From positions 1-26,470 of IMG/VR virus record IMGVR_UViG_3300025122_000127: 26,470 bases of DNA. One strand, written 5' to 3'. The translations under genes and the position numbers were made by a program. Under the pieces are notes generated by a model. That model ran no database searches. It saw nothing but the letters and a program-made list of their open reading frames with translations, and had not been told where the DNA came from. Each line of letters begins with the position of its first letter. Within the stretch, counting starts at the first letter, position 1. Origin of the DNA: a virus. This document shows, in pieces, positions 1-8,367 of this stretch.

Positions 1-261
1 GAGACTACCGCCTAGATACGGATTCATGATATCTGCCATACTGGGGGCACCTCGACCTGTCACGAAATCGGCTGTGCTGGTGCCCGGCATCCAGGGGTTC
101 TCTTGCATGAACGCGCTAACACCAGGGACCGACCCAGGGCCTTGATAATTATTACCAGCAGCGTATCCAGGCCGGTCGAGGCGTGTCGGAGCGTTAGAGG
201 GTTGTTTCCCCCACTGATTGCCCGTTGTCGCGTAATTGTACAGCTTCCCGAATATGCTCAT
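1..261 (-). CDS. Partial hypothetical virion-region protein, cut by left edge
   Basis: An open frame starts with ATG at base 261 and runs off the left edge without a stop, giving the first 87 residues (start MSIFGKLYNYATTGNQWGK). A good Shine-Dalgarno, AGGAG, sits 7 bases before the ATG. The visible part is rich in Gly, Asn, Pro and Ser and has no recognisable domain or signal peptide. It lies downstream of the tail and fibre genes in the same direction, so a structural or internal virion role is plausible but unproven. The 91 bases between this start and the end of the upstream gene are AT-rich and hold no promoter I can defend. Confidence 0.6.
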   Translation of the reverse strand, partial: MSIFGKLYNYATTGNQWGKQPSNAPTRLDRPGYAAGNNYQGPGSVPGVSAFMQENPWMPGTSTADFVTGRGAPSMADIMNPYLGGSL

Positions 262-352
262 ATCGCTTCTCCTCGTTATACTCTACGTTTTATATGTGGT
301 TTTATCCCAATAGTAGGGGGTTTATGCGGAAATCTCGTCGTCCCTGGTTCTC

Positions 353-928
353 TTACTGTGATTCTACTAACTGCCCTGCGTCTAGTTCATGCGGCATTAC
401 ATGGACACGCCCACCGTCCTTGGGATACCATACCACAGGTAAAATGTGACCGACGCACCCGACTTGCTTTGGTACATAACCCAACGCAGTGGCTTCGCGT
501 GCAAAGTGATTACACTCACAGTCGAGTAACCTGTCGGCTGTTTCGTTGTACGTGAATCGGAACGGCATACGATACGACTCGCTTAACTTCCTGAGCACGC
601 CTGCTGATATACGGCAAGCCCCCGCCCCGAATGTGTCAACGTGTCCCTCAGACCCACGCCCTACATACGAGGCCCACATAATATCTTCGTCTGGATCTAG
701 CAGGAAGTCAGACATTGACGCATCGGGAACAATGTCACAATCCAGCATTATCATGTGCGTGTAATCAGGGCACTCACGCATGAACCGTACACACGTCTGG
801 TTGCGTGCCACATCTATACCCCACTCCTCTGAGCCATATTCCCAGTCAACTTGATTGTTTGTTAGCCACCTAGTAAGGTGCCTGTTGGGGGATGTTCGCT
901 TTGCGAAAACGTAAGTCTTGATCTTCAT
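353..928 (-). CDS. GT-A fold glycosyltransferase-like protein
   Basis: A 191-residue protein that looks like a small GT-A (family 2-like) nucleotide-sugar binding domain. Residues 41-43 (ARN) resemble the region after the first strand of such enzymes, and MLDCDIVPD at about 61-69 carries a DxD-type acidic motif (D63, D65) after a hydrophobic strand, the usual metal and nucleotide-sugar site. It is shorter than most GT2 enzymes (about 230-300 residues) and has no membrane segment. It starts directly next to the fibre gene, so a role in decorating the virion or tail fibres with sugar is possible, but sugar and acceptor cannot be read from sequence. It resembles the protein at 13621-14508 in the placement of the RN and DxD motifs. 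Confidence 0.6.
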   Translation of the reverse strand: MKIKTYVFAKRTSPNRHLTRWLTNNQVDWEYGSEEWGIDVARNQTCVRFMRECPDYTHMIMLDCDIVPDASMSDFLLDPDEDIMWASYVGRGSEGHVDTFGAGACRISAGVLRKLSESYRMPFRFTYNETADRLLDCECNHFAREATALGYVPKQVGCVGHILPVVWYPKDGGRVHVMPHELDAGQLVESQ

Positions 929-1945
929 TTAAGGGGTTCCAGGGTCAGAGAATCCAGAGTTTCCATTTTGCCATGTTGTACCATCATGCACCCCCAATAT
1001 CCTACCTGAATCGTCGAATGTAATATGACACGCAGCAGATAGAGCTACGTTGTGCGTGGTGCTCGTGCTCGCTGTCCCATTGTTATTCGGTATCGACATA
1101 ACAAAGCAACTACCGCTAATTTTTATGTGGTGATCGTCTACGCTATACGGAGTGAGTTGAGCAATCGACAATGCGGTTACTGTCTTGAGGTTGTCGCTGT
1201 CACTGGTGTCCTGAATCAGCACCTTGTCAGTGTCGGCAACCGCTACACTCGTTAGTGTCGCTCCACTTATCGTAGCTTGCTTAGCGTTGATCTGTGTCTG
1301 TATCGAAGAGGTCACGCCGGAGACATAACCCATCTCTGTAGGCGTCATACCACCGACGTTGTAACCGTTCACGTCGAGATTAGCACCAAGTTGTGGGGAC
1401 GTATCGCCTACGATGTCCGTTAGCTTGGAATTAAGCTGTGTCTGTATCGAAGAGGTCACGCCGGAGACATAACCCACTTCTGTAGGTGTCACCCCTTCGA
1501 TGTTGTAGCTGTTCATGTCGAGGTTGCCGCCGAATTGCGGTGTTGCGTCCTCGACAATGTTATTCAGCCCGCTACCCGTGCCGGTGACCTCAACAAGCAC
1601 GCCAGATGAGTTCATCACGAACAAGTCCTGTACGATTGCGGGGCCCTCCATGATTACAGCACCAATGAATTTAGCCGCTGCACCACCATGTAGTACGTTG
1701 TTGGCGTCGAGTTCCCAGGCAGCGTTGTTCTGTACATGAAGTATTCCATCCACCACGCTGTCAGTGATCGGCACGCCCTCGTGCCAAGTGTCGTTGTACT
1801 CCCCTGCTGGCGACAAGGTGAACTGCGCTCGGTGCTCCACTGGTGCCTGACAGTTGCCGAACGCACCCTGCAATACATCCACAGCCTTCCCAGGGAGGAA
1901 TTGGCGTAGTTCTTCAAGTATCTGTGTCTGTAGCGTAGATGTCAT
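929..1945 (-). CDS. Tail fibre or appendage protein with internal 48-residue repeat
   Basis: A 338-residue protein with low-complexity, Thr/Ser/Asn/Gly-rich composition typical of phage fibres. Two adjacent copies of a 48-residue unit are obvious: each has a P-Q-x-G-x-N-L-D-x-N core, then TPTE(V/M)GYVSGVTSSIQTQ. Units of the type NLDMNSYNIxGVT are common in trimeric beta-structured phage fibres. The stop is next to the start of the glycosyltransferase-like gene, and its start overlaps the upstream tail gene by 4 bases (ATGA), so the two are translationally coupled. The C-terminus (about 270-338) looks like a globular tip with a pattern of HITFDDSG and DGTTWQNG. Receptor binding is inferred from composition and place, not shown. 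Confidence 0.6.
   Translation of the reverse strand: MTSTLQTQILEELRQFLPGKAVDVLQGAFGNCQAPVEHRAQFTLSPAGEYNDTWHEGVPITDSVVDGILHVQNNAAWELDANNVLHGGAAAKFIGAVIMEGPAIVQDLFVMNSSGVLVEVTGTGSGLNNIVEDATPQFGGNLDMNSYNIEGVTPTEVGYVSGVTSSIQTQLNSKLTDIVGDTSPQLGANLDVNGYNVGGMTPTEMGYVSGVTSSIQTQINAKQATISGATLTSVAVADTDKVLIQDTSDSDNLKTVTALSIAQLTPYSVDDHHIKISGSCFVMSIPNNNGTASTSTTHNVALSAACHITFDDSGRILGVHDGTTWQNGNSGFSDPGTP
1292..1476. repeat. Tandem repeat unit (144 bases, 48 codons) inside the fibre gene
   Basis: A 41-base stretch at 1292-1332 recurs exactly at 1436-1476, an offset of 144 bases, which keeps the reading frame. Similarity continues at lower identity beyond each copy (bases from about 1333 and 1477). It encodes the VSGVTSSIQTQ part of the protein repeat. 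Confidence 0.9.
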
Positions 1946-4131
1946 TTAGTGAACCCTATGAGATTGAGTTCGTTTACCACTATACGATCATCTCCCTGAT
2001 ACCCGGACAACTCTACGGTCAGGTAGCGAAGTCCCTCACCTAGAGGGTATAATCGACCGGAGAGGTCCAGGTTCAGGAAGCCATTGGCGTCGATATCACT
2101 GTCGAAACGGTCAACGGAAAGATCAAAGTTTATTGCATCACTATACTGTGCCTGATCTGCATGGTTATCAAGCGTGTCGTTGCTCACAGTGATACCAGAT
2201 ATAAAGTCTGCTCCCCTCTGAAACTGAACCGGAGTAGTTTCATAGTTTTGGAACAGTTTAAGTTTTAATGTGGCAATGTCACCATCGAAGGGTTCGTATC
2301 CCACCTGACATTCCCTCCGGTTCTGAACCGCTGAGGCATCTGTATCGTTCTCATCCACAACGGATAACTTACGTGATTTCCAAGACCAAGGCACTACACC
2401 AGCCTTGACCGTAGCTGTAGCTGCAGGCACTGGAGAGATGGTCGCTGTATACACAATGATGAGTTTATTCGTCGATTGCGTATAGGACGCGATTACCGCT
2501 GTTTGACCAGTCTCCTCAAAGAGAAGCGTGGCACCCACAAAACTGCGAACTCCCCAGCCCTGCCAGCCTGAAGCGTCAGTAATCGTACAGCCTGTACCCG
2601 ACGATGCCTCGCAGGTTCCCGACTCTACTTGTGATACGATGTCTGTCGTCCCTTCGCGAACAAAACACCGTCCATTACTGCCGCCTAAAATACTTCTAGG
2701 CTTTTCACTGATAGCTGACTGTTGGTCGAGGACTGCAGGTGTCGAGCACCGAATCCCGTTGTTTCCTGGGGCAGGATAATTCTCGTGGTCCCACGTCTTT
2801 GTGCGTACGTTCCACACAAAACAGCGATCTGTTACGCCGTCTCCGAATTGCACCCAGAACCGTACCTGAGCAGTCGTTCGATCCACCTCAACGAAGAAGT
2901 TGTCGGAGGCAGAGAAGTCAATCCCACCATCACGCCATTCGTTCTGTATCGCTGCAGAGATAGGCATTGAGTTCCCACCGCCCTGGTACATCGAATACTT
3001 GTAGCACCCCATATTATCCATTGCGTAAAAAGCATCCTCAAACGCCTCGACGCAGTTGTTATTGAACGCTCCCCGGTCGTCGATCAGCCTAATCGTGGAG
3101 TCGATATTCGCCTGCTTGACAAACGTGATAGCGTACTTGCTCTGAGGTGTGAACACATACAAAGCAGAACCCCATTGCCGTCCCGCTGTAATGTGTTGAT
3201 CATCTCCAATGTTGTCTTGGATTGTGATTGTATTCGCTACCGGCACTGACTCGATCTCATCCACCTCGGAGTATTCCAACTGCCGATGATTCGATACTAG
3301 CGGGTAGAGTGTATAGTCAAGGCCCGCTGTACTCGATGCCGGTGCTGTGTCTAGCACGACAGTCCAGGCACCCGTTGAACCTCCTACGGTCTGTACAACG
3401 TACGTGATAGCCTCTCCTTCAATACTCAGTTGCCAACCGGCGATGTTGGCTGTCGTGGGAAAGTACGTCTCAGCGATAGCGATGGTCGTTGTGCCGTCAG
3501 TGGTGCATGTACCCCTCAGGCGTAGCGAACCAAAGTAGAACGCTCTGTCCTGAAAGATCACAGCGTACGGTCTATCCTCGGGTGGAGGCGTGAACCGCAT
3601 CGCATTGGCTTGGCCGTTACCCCACTCGTACACCAACCGCTCGTCTTCGTCTTGTGCAAGTAGCGTAGCGTCAGACTTCTGATCAACGTGGCTACCGAGA
3701 CTGCCTTCAGCAACCTCCTCGATCAGATAGAACACATTCGTCTCATCCACGGTGGTGCGCCAGAACTGAACGTGCGTGACACGATCCTCGGTCGGAGCGT
3801 CCATCGCAGACCAGTTGAATTCCTGATTCGCAGTCATCGTCGTGGTAGCCAAGCCGGATAAGCTAGAGAACACATCGCCTTCTAGGTCTCTTGCGACATA
3901 GCGGTATGCGGTGACGTAGTCCCCGGCGGTAGCGGCTCCACCCGTGTCTGGCGTGATAGTCGGTGCAGTGACAGGGGCAGTAACGCCCATCAGTCCCGTT
4001 GCCGCTGCGAACCCGTCCCATCTGACACCACGGTCGATACCATTGACGCCGTATAGAACCTGCTTGCGGTCCTGAAACCAGCAGATTGGCTGGAGGGGGT
4101 TTAACCCTGTGTCTATCTCGGTACTGCTCAC
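1942..4131 (-). CDS. Large tail structural protein (propeller or stabilisation-like)
   Basis: A 729-residue protein beginning with GTG at 4131, preceded by AGGAG 8 bases upstream. It overlaps the stop of the 101-residue gene upstream by 4 bases and the start of the fibre gene downstream by 4. The early text (VLYGVNGIDRGVRWDGFAAA, about 26-45) matches the pattern N-G-x-D-x-x-x-R-W-D-G often seen in large beta-rich tail proteins of short-tailed phages that sit between portal and tail tip. Residues about 60-160 look like a fibronectin or Ig-type repeat. Later sections are beta-rich with no membrane segment or enzyme motif. The place next to an adaptor-like gene supports a tail or packaged-DNA stabilising role. 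The N-terminal part typical of such proteins seems to be in the gene just upstream. Confidence 0.55.
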   Translation of the reverse strand: MSSTEIDTGLNPLQPICWFQDRKQVLYGVNGIDRGVRWDGFAAATGLMGVTAPVTAPTITPDTGGAATAGDYVTAYRYVARDLEGDVFSSLSGLATTTMTANQEFNWSAMDAPTEDRVTHVQFWRTTVDETNVFYLIEEVAEGSLGSHVDQKSDATLLAQDEDERLVYEWGNGQANAMRFTPPPEDRPYAVIFQDRAFYFGSLRLRGTCTTDGTTTIAIAETYFPTTANIAGWQLSIEGEAITYVVQTVGGSTGAWTVVLDTAPASSTAGLDYTLYPLVSNHRQLEYSEVDEIESVPVANTITIQDNIGDDQHITAGRQWGSALYVFTPQSKYAITFVKQANIDSTIRLIDDRGAFNNNCVEAFEDAFYAMDNMGCYKYSMYQGGGNSMPISAAIQNEWRDGGIDFSASDNFFVEVDRTTAQVRFWVQFGDGVTDRCFVWNVRTKTWDHENYPAPGNNGIRCSTPAVLDQQSAISEKPRSILGGSNGRCFVREGTTDIVSQVESGTCEASSGTGCTITDASGWQGWGVRSFVGATLLFEETGQTAVIASYTQSTNKLIIVYTATISPVPAATATVKAGVVPWSWKSRKLSVVDENDTDASAVQNRRECQVGYEPFDGDIATLKLKLFQNYETTPVQFQRGADFISGITVSNDTLDNHADQAQYSDAINFDLSVDRFDSDIDANGFLNLDLSGRLYPLGEGLRYLTVELSGYQGDDRIVVNELNLIGFTK

Positions 4132-4433
4132 GTAATTACTCCTACGTCACGCCCCACTCGGACAGAACCATCATCCAACTGGAAGACAATCATATCACTG
4201 TGAGGATGGACGTATGTGGTGATTCCAATGACGTGGTTGGTTCCGGTCGTTGCTGCAGCGGTACTACCGAAAGTGACTTCTCGTATACCATCACGCCCCT
4301 TGAGCGTACCTATAACCAGGGTGCTCACGTTCTCGGCGGTCTGTGCGGCACCGGATGGTATATCTAGAGTGTCAGCATCGGATATGATGCCCTTCCACGA
4401 CTGTACTTCAATCTTGCTCAGAGGCTTGGTCAT
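4128..4433 (-). CDS. Small tail protein, looks like the N-terminal part of the next gene
   Basis: A 101-residue protein containing DIPSGAAQTAENVSTLV and a following KGRDGIREV segment. This resembles the very start of large podovirus tail or stabilisation proteins, where a P-x-G-A-x-x-x-A-x-N-V stretch leads into a strand with R-x-G. Its stop overlaps the GTG start of the 729-residue gene, and its own start overlaps the adaptor-like gene by 4 bases. The next gene has its own ribosome binding site, so either a genuine split into two subunits or an old frame disruption is possible. No enzyme motif is present. Confidence 0.55.
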   Translation of the reverse strand: MTKPLSKIEVQSWKGIISDADTLDIPSGAAQTAENVSTLVIGTLKGRDGIREVTFGSTAAATTGTNHVIGITTYVHPHSDMIVFQLDDGSVRVGRDVGVIT

Positions 4434-5632
4434 GAGTAGTCAACCTCCCCGACTTGCAGCCAGTGATCCCAGCGATGGTACTTACGGGACGGCAACGCTG
4501 AATGAACCTTGGAGTCATTCTCCCTAGCTAACCGCACCGAAGCGACGGGATACTCAGCCGCCTTGCCGTGCATCTTGTACAGGTAGTAAGTAGCGAGATC
4601 CTGTAGTGCTAGTTTCATTGTCGGTGTGATGTCACAAGGGTCGGTAACCACTACCCGAGTTGATGTGTACGCCTGAGTCAGCCCAGTCTCAATCGTTGCA
4701 ACAGACCCGGCGATTGCGGTGATCTTGTGCTCCTCGACGTACGGGTTATCGCTCGTCAATGGACCCGGATACTTGGTGCTCAAACTGTCATCACCGAAGC
4801 GAAGAATAGAACCAACCATGCTCTGCTTCAAGTCCGAACTGATGGTGATATCGGTGGCAGACTGTGATGCTGTAACGCCAGTGAATTGCGATAATGGTTC
4901 AGTACCCGACCACCGCAAAGCGCGAGGCTCACGACGATATAGAAACCCCAGAGGCTCGGCGGTGTCGGGATATGGTTCGATCCAAATTGCGTACATGCCG
5001 TCACGATCAGGGTCAGGTGCGATAGCCCAGGCCCAAGGTTGACCAGAGTTCGATGCCCAACGCTCGCGAGAGAATATGTCCCGCATATCCACTTGGTATG
5101 TAGACCACGAACCGTCCTCAATCAACACCTCTTCAATGGCACGCAGGTCAATAGGTAGCTGATACTTTGAGCGGTACAGGACATACGTGCTCGCAGTAGA
5201 GATGTCGTCTGACGGCTTAATTACATCGTCAAGAACGATCACCGTGTCTGATGTCCGTGTGCTGACCTCGTACACAACGTCGTCGATCACAACCCGACCG
5301 TACGCAGCCCACGAGGGCCATGTACCAGAGGCAAGGGTTAGTTGCTGGGACGAGTCAACGTACGTCACCGTCCCCGTGCTGTACGACGCCGATAGCTGTA
5401 TCCTGTGGCTAGGACGGTAGTAGCTCCATGAGTGTATCTGCGTAAGATTCTCCAGGGCACTAGTACATGCCGTCTTGAAGTCTATCTTGTCCCCTGAACC
5501 AAACCCCGCCCTGTTATTGGACATGAGGTAGTACATGAGGTCTTGGTAGGTATAGCGTAGTATTGTACCGGAGGCAGGTGCTACTGATCCCGGTGATACG
5601 CCAGTACCGTCACTAATCGTCAAGTCAGCCAT
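4430..5632 (-). CDS. Probable tail adaptor or tail tubular-like protein
   Basis: A 400-residue protein. The first third has an all-helical look with a segment KIDFKTACTSALENLTQIHSW (about 48-68), reminiscent of the helical part of podovirus head-tail or tail tubular adaptors. The middle is beta-rich (about 75-150 and 245-320), and the C-terminal part returns to helix (ALQDLATYYLYKMHGK). A phrase like LPIDLRAIEEVLIEDG (about 154-169) is in keeping with structural adaptors. It overlaps both neighbours (TAATG upstream, ATGA downstream). The assignment rests on overall architecture and position between fibre-like and large tail genes. A different ring protein of the neck is the main alternative. 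Confidence 0.5.
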   Translation of the reverse strand: MADLTISDGTGVSPGSVAPASGTILRYTYQDLMYYLMSNNRAGFGSGDKIDFKTACTSALENLTQIHSWSYYRPSHRIQLSASYSTGTVTYVDSSQQLTLASGTWPSWAAYGRVVIDDVVYEVSTRTSDTVIVLDDVIKPSDDISTASTYVLYRSKYQLPIDLRAIEEVLIEDGSWSTYQVDMRDIFSRERWASNSGQPWAWAIAPDPDRDGMYAIWIEPYPDTAEPLGFLYRREPRALRWSGTEPLSQFTGVTASQSATDITISSDLKQSMVGSILRFGDDSLSTKYPGPLTSDNPYVEEHKITAIAGSVATIETGLTQAYTSTRVVVTDPCDITPTMKLALQDLATYYLYKMHGKAAEYPVASVRLARENDSKVHSALPSRKYHRWDHWLQVGEVDYS

Positions 5633-6894
5633 TATGCCACCGTTGTTGTAGTTGGATTAGTAGCGAAGGTGTAATTGGCAGAGTACCGCCATACATAGTA
5701 AGTGCCAGCGTTGAGGTAGAACGTGACTATGCCAAGTGCGTCCGTGACAAGCGTTCCAGCAACCACGTTCGCTCCAGCAGCGTCGGTCGTGATCCAGACA
5801 GACACGCCTTCTAGCACATTATTCCCGGTATCCTCTACCTCAATATCCCACTCAATCGCACCGACACCAGCGACGGTCGAATCCTTCTCGGCAAAGATGT
5901 ATACCTTGTCCGTAGCCGCCATTGTGAAGATGCCAGGGTCTTCTACGAGGGTCACCGTCTTTGTGGCACCAGTGTAGTCAGCGATTCGCCCAGTACACTT
6001 CTGGGTAGATGTGCTCGCGTCTTCCACCACAATCGTCAACTTGTTATATGCGTCGTCGTCAGCCGATCCTGCTGTGAGGGTAAATGAGGTCTGCGAAGCA
6101 AGAGTAGCGATAGTCGTATCCACCAACTGCCATTCATTGCCAGTGGCACCACCCGTTGTCCAGGCAGCATCACCTCGGGCACGCAACGCTTCAAGTGATT
6201 CGTTAGCCTCGTCGTACGTCCCAGACCCAGCCCCGGTCGCTGCAATCTCAGACAGTGCTGTAGCGTCTGCCGCCTGCGATCCCATCAACGCACCAAGCCA
6301 CTCATTCAGTAACGTGATACCAACGAACTTAGGCTGTATGTCGGCGGTGTCAACGAGAATCGTATCGACAACAGTGTCAACCGTATCAACCTTGCCTTCG
6401 ATGGTCGTGAGCGTTGCCGGTAGTGTAGTTCCTGTATCTGTCAGGATTGAGTCAACGACGGTATCAATCGCCACAAAGCCAGCATCCCCATTCCCCAGGG
6501 CATATGTGTCACCAGTCTGGGCTGTGTGGCCGTGGAGTGTGTTGACCTTTGTGACATCCCCATCTGACTCAATACCCAAGGCATTGAAATTGGCTGGCAC
6601 TGTATGCGACACAGCCGGGGCACCGATCACAATCACATCAGATGTTGATGAGACTGGGCAAATCAAAATGACATCACCATTGGCTTCCGCTGCAGTGATG
6701 TCGAACACATAGAATCCATCTTCTAGTTCAGTCGGATTCGTATCGTCAACAGCATTAACTGCACCACCGTCTATGCGTACGTTGGCTGTAATGTTCGCAG
6801 CATCGCCGGTAATCGCAAGCCCTGCCGATGCGTGGTCAGGTGCTCCGTATGCGAACACAACCCATTTGCCTGCGGTGTTTTTTTCTAATCCCAT
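5632..6894 (-). CDS. Appendage or fibre protein with C-terminal Ig/carboxypeptidase-regulatory-like domain
   Basis: A 420-residue protein. Residues 1-95 form a beta-rich N-terminal domain (MGLEKNTAGKWVVFAYG start). About 140-190 there are repeating segments of the kind VDTVVDxILxDT, which look like a linker or coiled segment common in phage appendages. The C-terminal 80 residues (about 335-420) read as a small beta sandwich with the pattern L-E-G-V-x-V-W-I-T-x-D, a VTDALGIVTF turn and an AGTYYVW strand, as in CNA-B or carboxypeptidase-regulatory domains used as surface modules. It overlaps the adaptor-like gene by one base (TAATG) and starts one base after a newly noted 47-residue gene. A receptor-contact role is inferred. 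Confidence 0.5.
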   Translation of the reverse strand: MGLEKNTAGKWVVFAYGAPDHASAGLAITGDAANITANVRIDGGAVNAVDDTNPTELEDGFYVFDITAAEANGDVILICPVSSTSDVIVIGAPAVSHTVPANFNALGIESDGDVTKVNTLHGHTAQTGDTYALGNGDAGFVAIDTVVDSILTDTGTTLPATLTTIEGKVDTVDTVVDTILVDTADIQPKFVGITLLNEWLGALMGSQAADATALSEIAATGAGSGTYDEANESLEALRARGDAAWTTGGATGNEWQLVDTTIATLASQTSFTLTAGSADDDAYNKLTIVVEDASTSTQKCTGRIADYTGATKTVTLVEDPGIFTMAATDKVYIFAEKDSTVAGVGAIEWDIEVEDTGNNVLEGVSVWITTDAAGANVVAGTLVTDALGIVTFYLNAGTYYVWRYSANYTFATNPTTTTVA

Positions 6895-6895
6895 T

Positions 6896-7039
6896 TCATC
6901 CCATCCTGGCTATGTGCACATTGTAGTAATTCGGGAGAATAACACTAGCGGCCACGGCATCAAGCAGAAACGACTCCCATTCAGCATCGGAGAATGTATT
7001 CCACTGGGAATCGGAGAATGTGTTCCAGTCGAGAGCCAT
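6896..7039 (-). CDS. 47-residue protein with Trp repeats
   Basis: A short gene that length filters would miss. ATG at 7039 overlaps the stop of the upstream gene (TAATG), and its TGA is one base before the ATG of the appendage gene. The 47 residues begin MALDWNTFSDSQWNTFSDAE, so WNTFSD occurs twice in tandem and is followed by a third WESF. The rest (LLDAVAASVILPNYYNVHIARMG) is helical to hydrophobic. The tight junctions on both sides are the main evidence that it is translated. The function is unknown; position suggests a small virion or tail-assembly component. Confidence 0.6.
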   Translation of the reverse strand: MALDWNTFSDSQWNTFSDAEWESFLLDAVAASVILPNYYNVHIARMG

Positions 7040-7422
7040 TATAAAACAGCCTCATCAATGTCTGACTGAGCCCTGATTGCCTTGACTGTGGCCCAGAGAG
7101 ACTCAACTGCAGCCACCTCCGCATCCTCTTCCGCTGTCAGTGTGCCCCCGTCAACCTTTTTGTTGACCAGTTCCAGCATGCGTGCTAGTGCGTTGCGTTG
7201 CTTGTATTCTGGCACGATAGCTACGATGTCTGCCCCAGCCTTGGCTTTGATGGCTTTGACTGCATTGGCTTTTGCCTCTGCTGTCTTTTGACTGTCTGGC
7301 TTTGCATCTTCTAGGCTGTCAACATCATAGATGTATGACTCACCAGCCCTTAGGGGTCTTGGTTCGCCATTTGCTGCGAATGAGAAGACGTTGCCTTCTG
7401 CGTTAGCTATTGCTGTACCCAT
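7039..7422 (-). CDS. Small helical protein, tail-fibre-assembly-like C-terminus
   Basis: A 127-residue protein. The C-terminal half (about 68-127) contains YKQRNALARMLEL, then LTAEEDAEVAA, then LWATVKAIRAQSDIDEA. That arrangement (a K/WKQRN helix, a LTxEE turn and a W-x-x-x-K-A-I-R helix) is often seen at the end of small proteins encoded beside phage fibres and annotated as fibre-assembly or hypothetical. The N-terminal 50 residues look beta-rich (NVFSFAANGEPRPLRAGESY). It is joined to both neighbours by TAATG junctions. A chaperone or structural role is a guess. Confidence 0.5.
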   Translation of the reverse strand: MGTAIANAEGNVFSFAANGEPRPLRAGESYIYDVDSLEDAKPDSQKTAEAKANAVKAIKAKAGADIVAIVPEYKQRNALARMLELVNKKVDGGTLTAEEDAEVAAVESLWATVKAIRAQSDIDEAVL

Positions 7423-8261
7423 TACTCTACTGCTCTCCCTCTAGGGTCAATCCATCCATAAGTGCGAATGATAAAGTAAGCAAGCCCAGATGCGGAGTTC
7501 GACCTGTATTTCATCTGGCCACTTGAATCTGTCCAGAATAAGCTCCGCTGCTGTCCCCATTGATTAGCATTATATGCTGCAACAACAACAGCACCATCAG
7601 AGTCGCTTGGCACATCTCCAGGGAGCATGTACATATACTTCGATGCCCCACCTGATGATGGTTGAACGTACCCAGCGCCATCCCATAATGTCGAAATGGG
7701 GGGTGTGGAAAGCCTTAGTGTTGTGAATGATGTTGCCGGTGTGGCGTCTAATAGGTCATTAAAAAAAATCTCAAACCTAAATGTGTCGCCCTTTTGGCTG
7801 TATGCCAAGATGTTGGCAGATGCGTCAGTGAGAACAGCCCCGATGTATCGTTTGGAGTCATAGTTCGTTGGCATTGTGGGCGAACTAAACGACGTACTAA
7901 ATAAAGCATCAACCACGCCCGTATCCGACCGTTTAATCAAGAATATGGCATACCAAGTTGACGTTGAAACTGATCCCGTATCAAGCCCTCCCGCCGCCGT
8001 GCCTACGCTCCATGAGGCGTCTATCTGCTTGGTGATGGCAGATGAAAGCACAAGCACAGATGCATTGGTCGAGTCCGTCGCCGCACCTGTGGTGATGTCG
8101 ATGTCGTGGTCCGAGTCCGTACCGTTGCTGGTATGCAAACCCTGGATCGAGTCGAGCGTCAAGTCGCTGATGTCGCTGAAGTTATCATTCAGGATTACAC
8201 CAGCCGCACCCGATGGCGTGCCGTCGTAGATGTCGAGGTAATTGTAGGCGGTTGATGCCAT
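7422..8261 (-). CDS. Probable tail fibre or distal structural protein
   Basis: A 279-residue, Thr/Ser/Asp-rich, beta-type protein without enzyme motifs, signal peptide or membrane segment. It starts MASTAYNYLDIYDGTPSG. A regular pattern of small strands (WYAIFLIKRSDTGVVDALF, about 102-120; KRYIGAVLTDASANIL, about 136-151) and a C-terminal YGWIDPRG are typical of phage appendage proteins in this part of a genome. The ATG is preceded by AAGG 4-5 bases upstream and sits directly after the stop of the small membrane reading frame upstream. Which part of the tail it belongs to cannot be told. Confidence 0.5.
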   Translation of the reverse strand: MASTAYNYLDIYDGTPSGAAGVILNDNFSDISDLTLDSIQGLHTSNGTDSDHDIDITTGAATDSTNASVLVLSSAITKQIDASWSVGTAAGGLDTGSVSTSTWYAIFLIKRSDTGVVDALFSTSFSSPTMPTNYDSKRYIGAVLTDASANILAYSQKGDTFRFEIFFNDLLDATPATSFTTLRLSTPPISTLWDGAGYVQPSSGGASKYMYMLPGDVPSDSDGAVVVAAYNANQWGQQRSLFWTDSSGQMKYRSNSASGLAYFIIRTYGWIDPRGRAVE

Positions 8262-8364
8262 TTAACCTTGACCCCCTTTCCAAATCTTATAAACAGTGAT
8301 TAACAAAGCGCCAGTTCCAGCGAGTACGGTTGTGATACCAGCCTTTTGCCATTGTCGATTTCAT
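8262..8364 (-). other. Interrupted reading frame for a 33-residue single-pass membrane peptide
   Basis: Between two tight genes the frame ending in TAA (8264-8262), directly abutting the next ATG, encodes a clear membrane helix (GITTVLAGTGALLITVYKIW) with a basic tail, but has no start codon and meets a stop upstream. The frame starting at ATG 8364 (MKSTMAK) runs out of frame after 25 codons. Removing one A from the run of four A at 8348-8351 joins both into a 33-residue peptide with a short basic head. This could be an assembly indel, a real +1 frameshift, or decay of a holin-like or other membrane peptide. Confidence 0.35.
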
Positions 8365-8367
8365 TTG

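Noticed and set aside
262-352. Possible promoter (TTGGGA with TATAAC) before the left-edge gene
   Set aside because: Spacing of the boxes is 24 bases, outside the usual 16-18, so it is not supported.
103-555. Long plus-strand open frames over the left end (150 and 74 codons)
   Set aside because: They are antisense to minus-strand genes with good ribosome binding sites and have no recognisable product; all supported genes here are on the minus strand.
6011-6712. Plus-strand 233-codon frame inside the appendage gene
   Set aside because: Ser/Val/Thr-rich shadow of a low-complexity gene on the other strand, with no ribosome binding site or homologous look.
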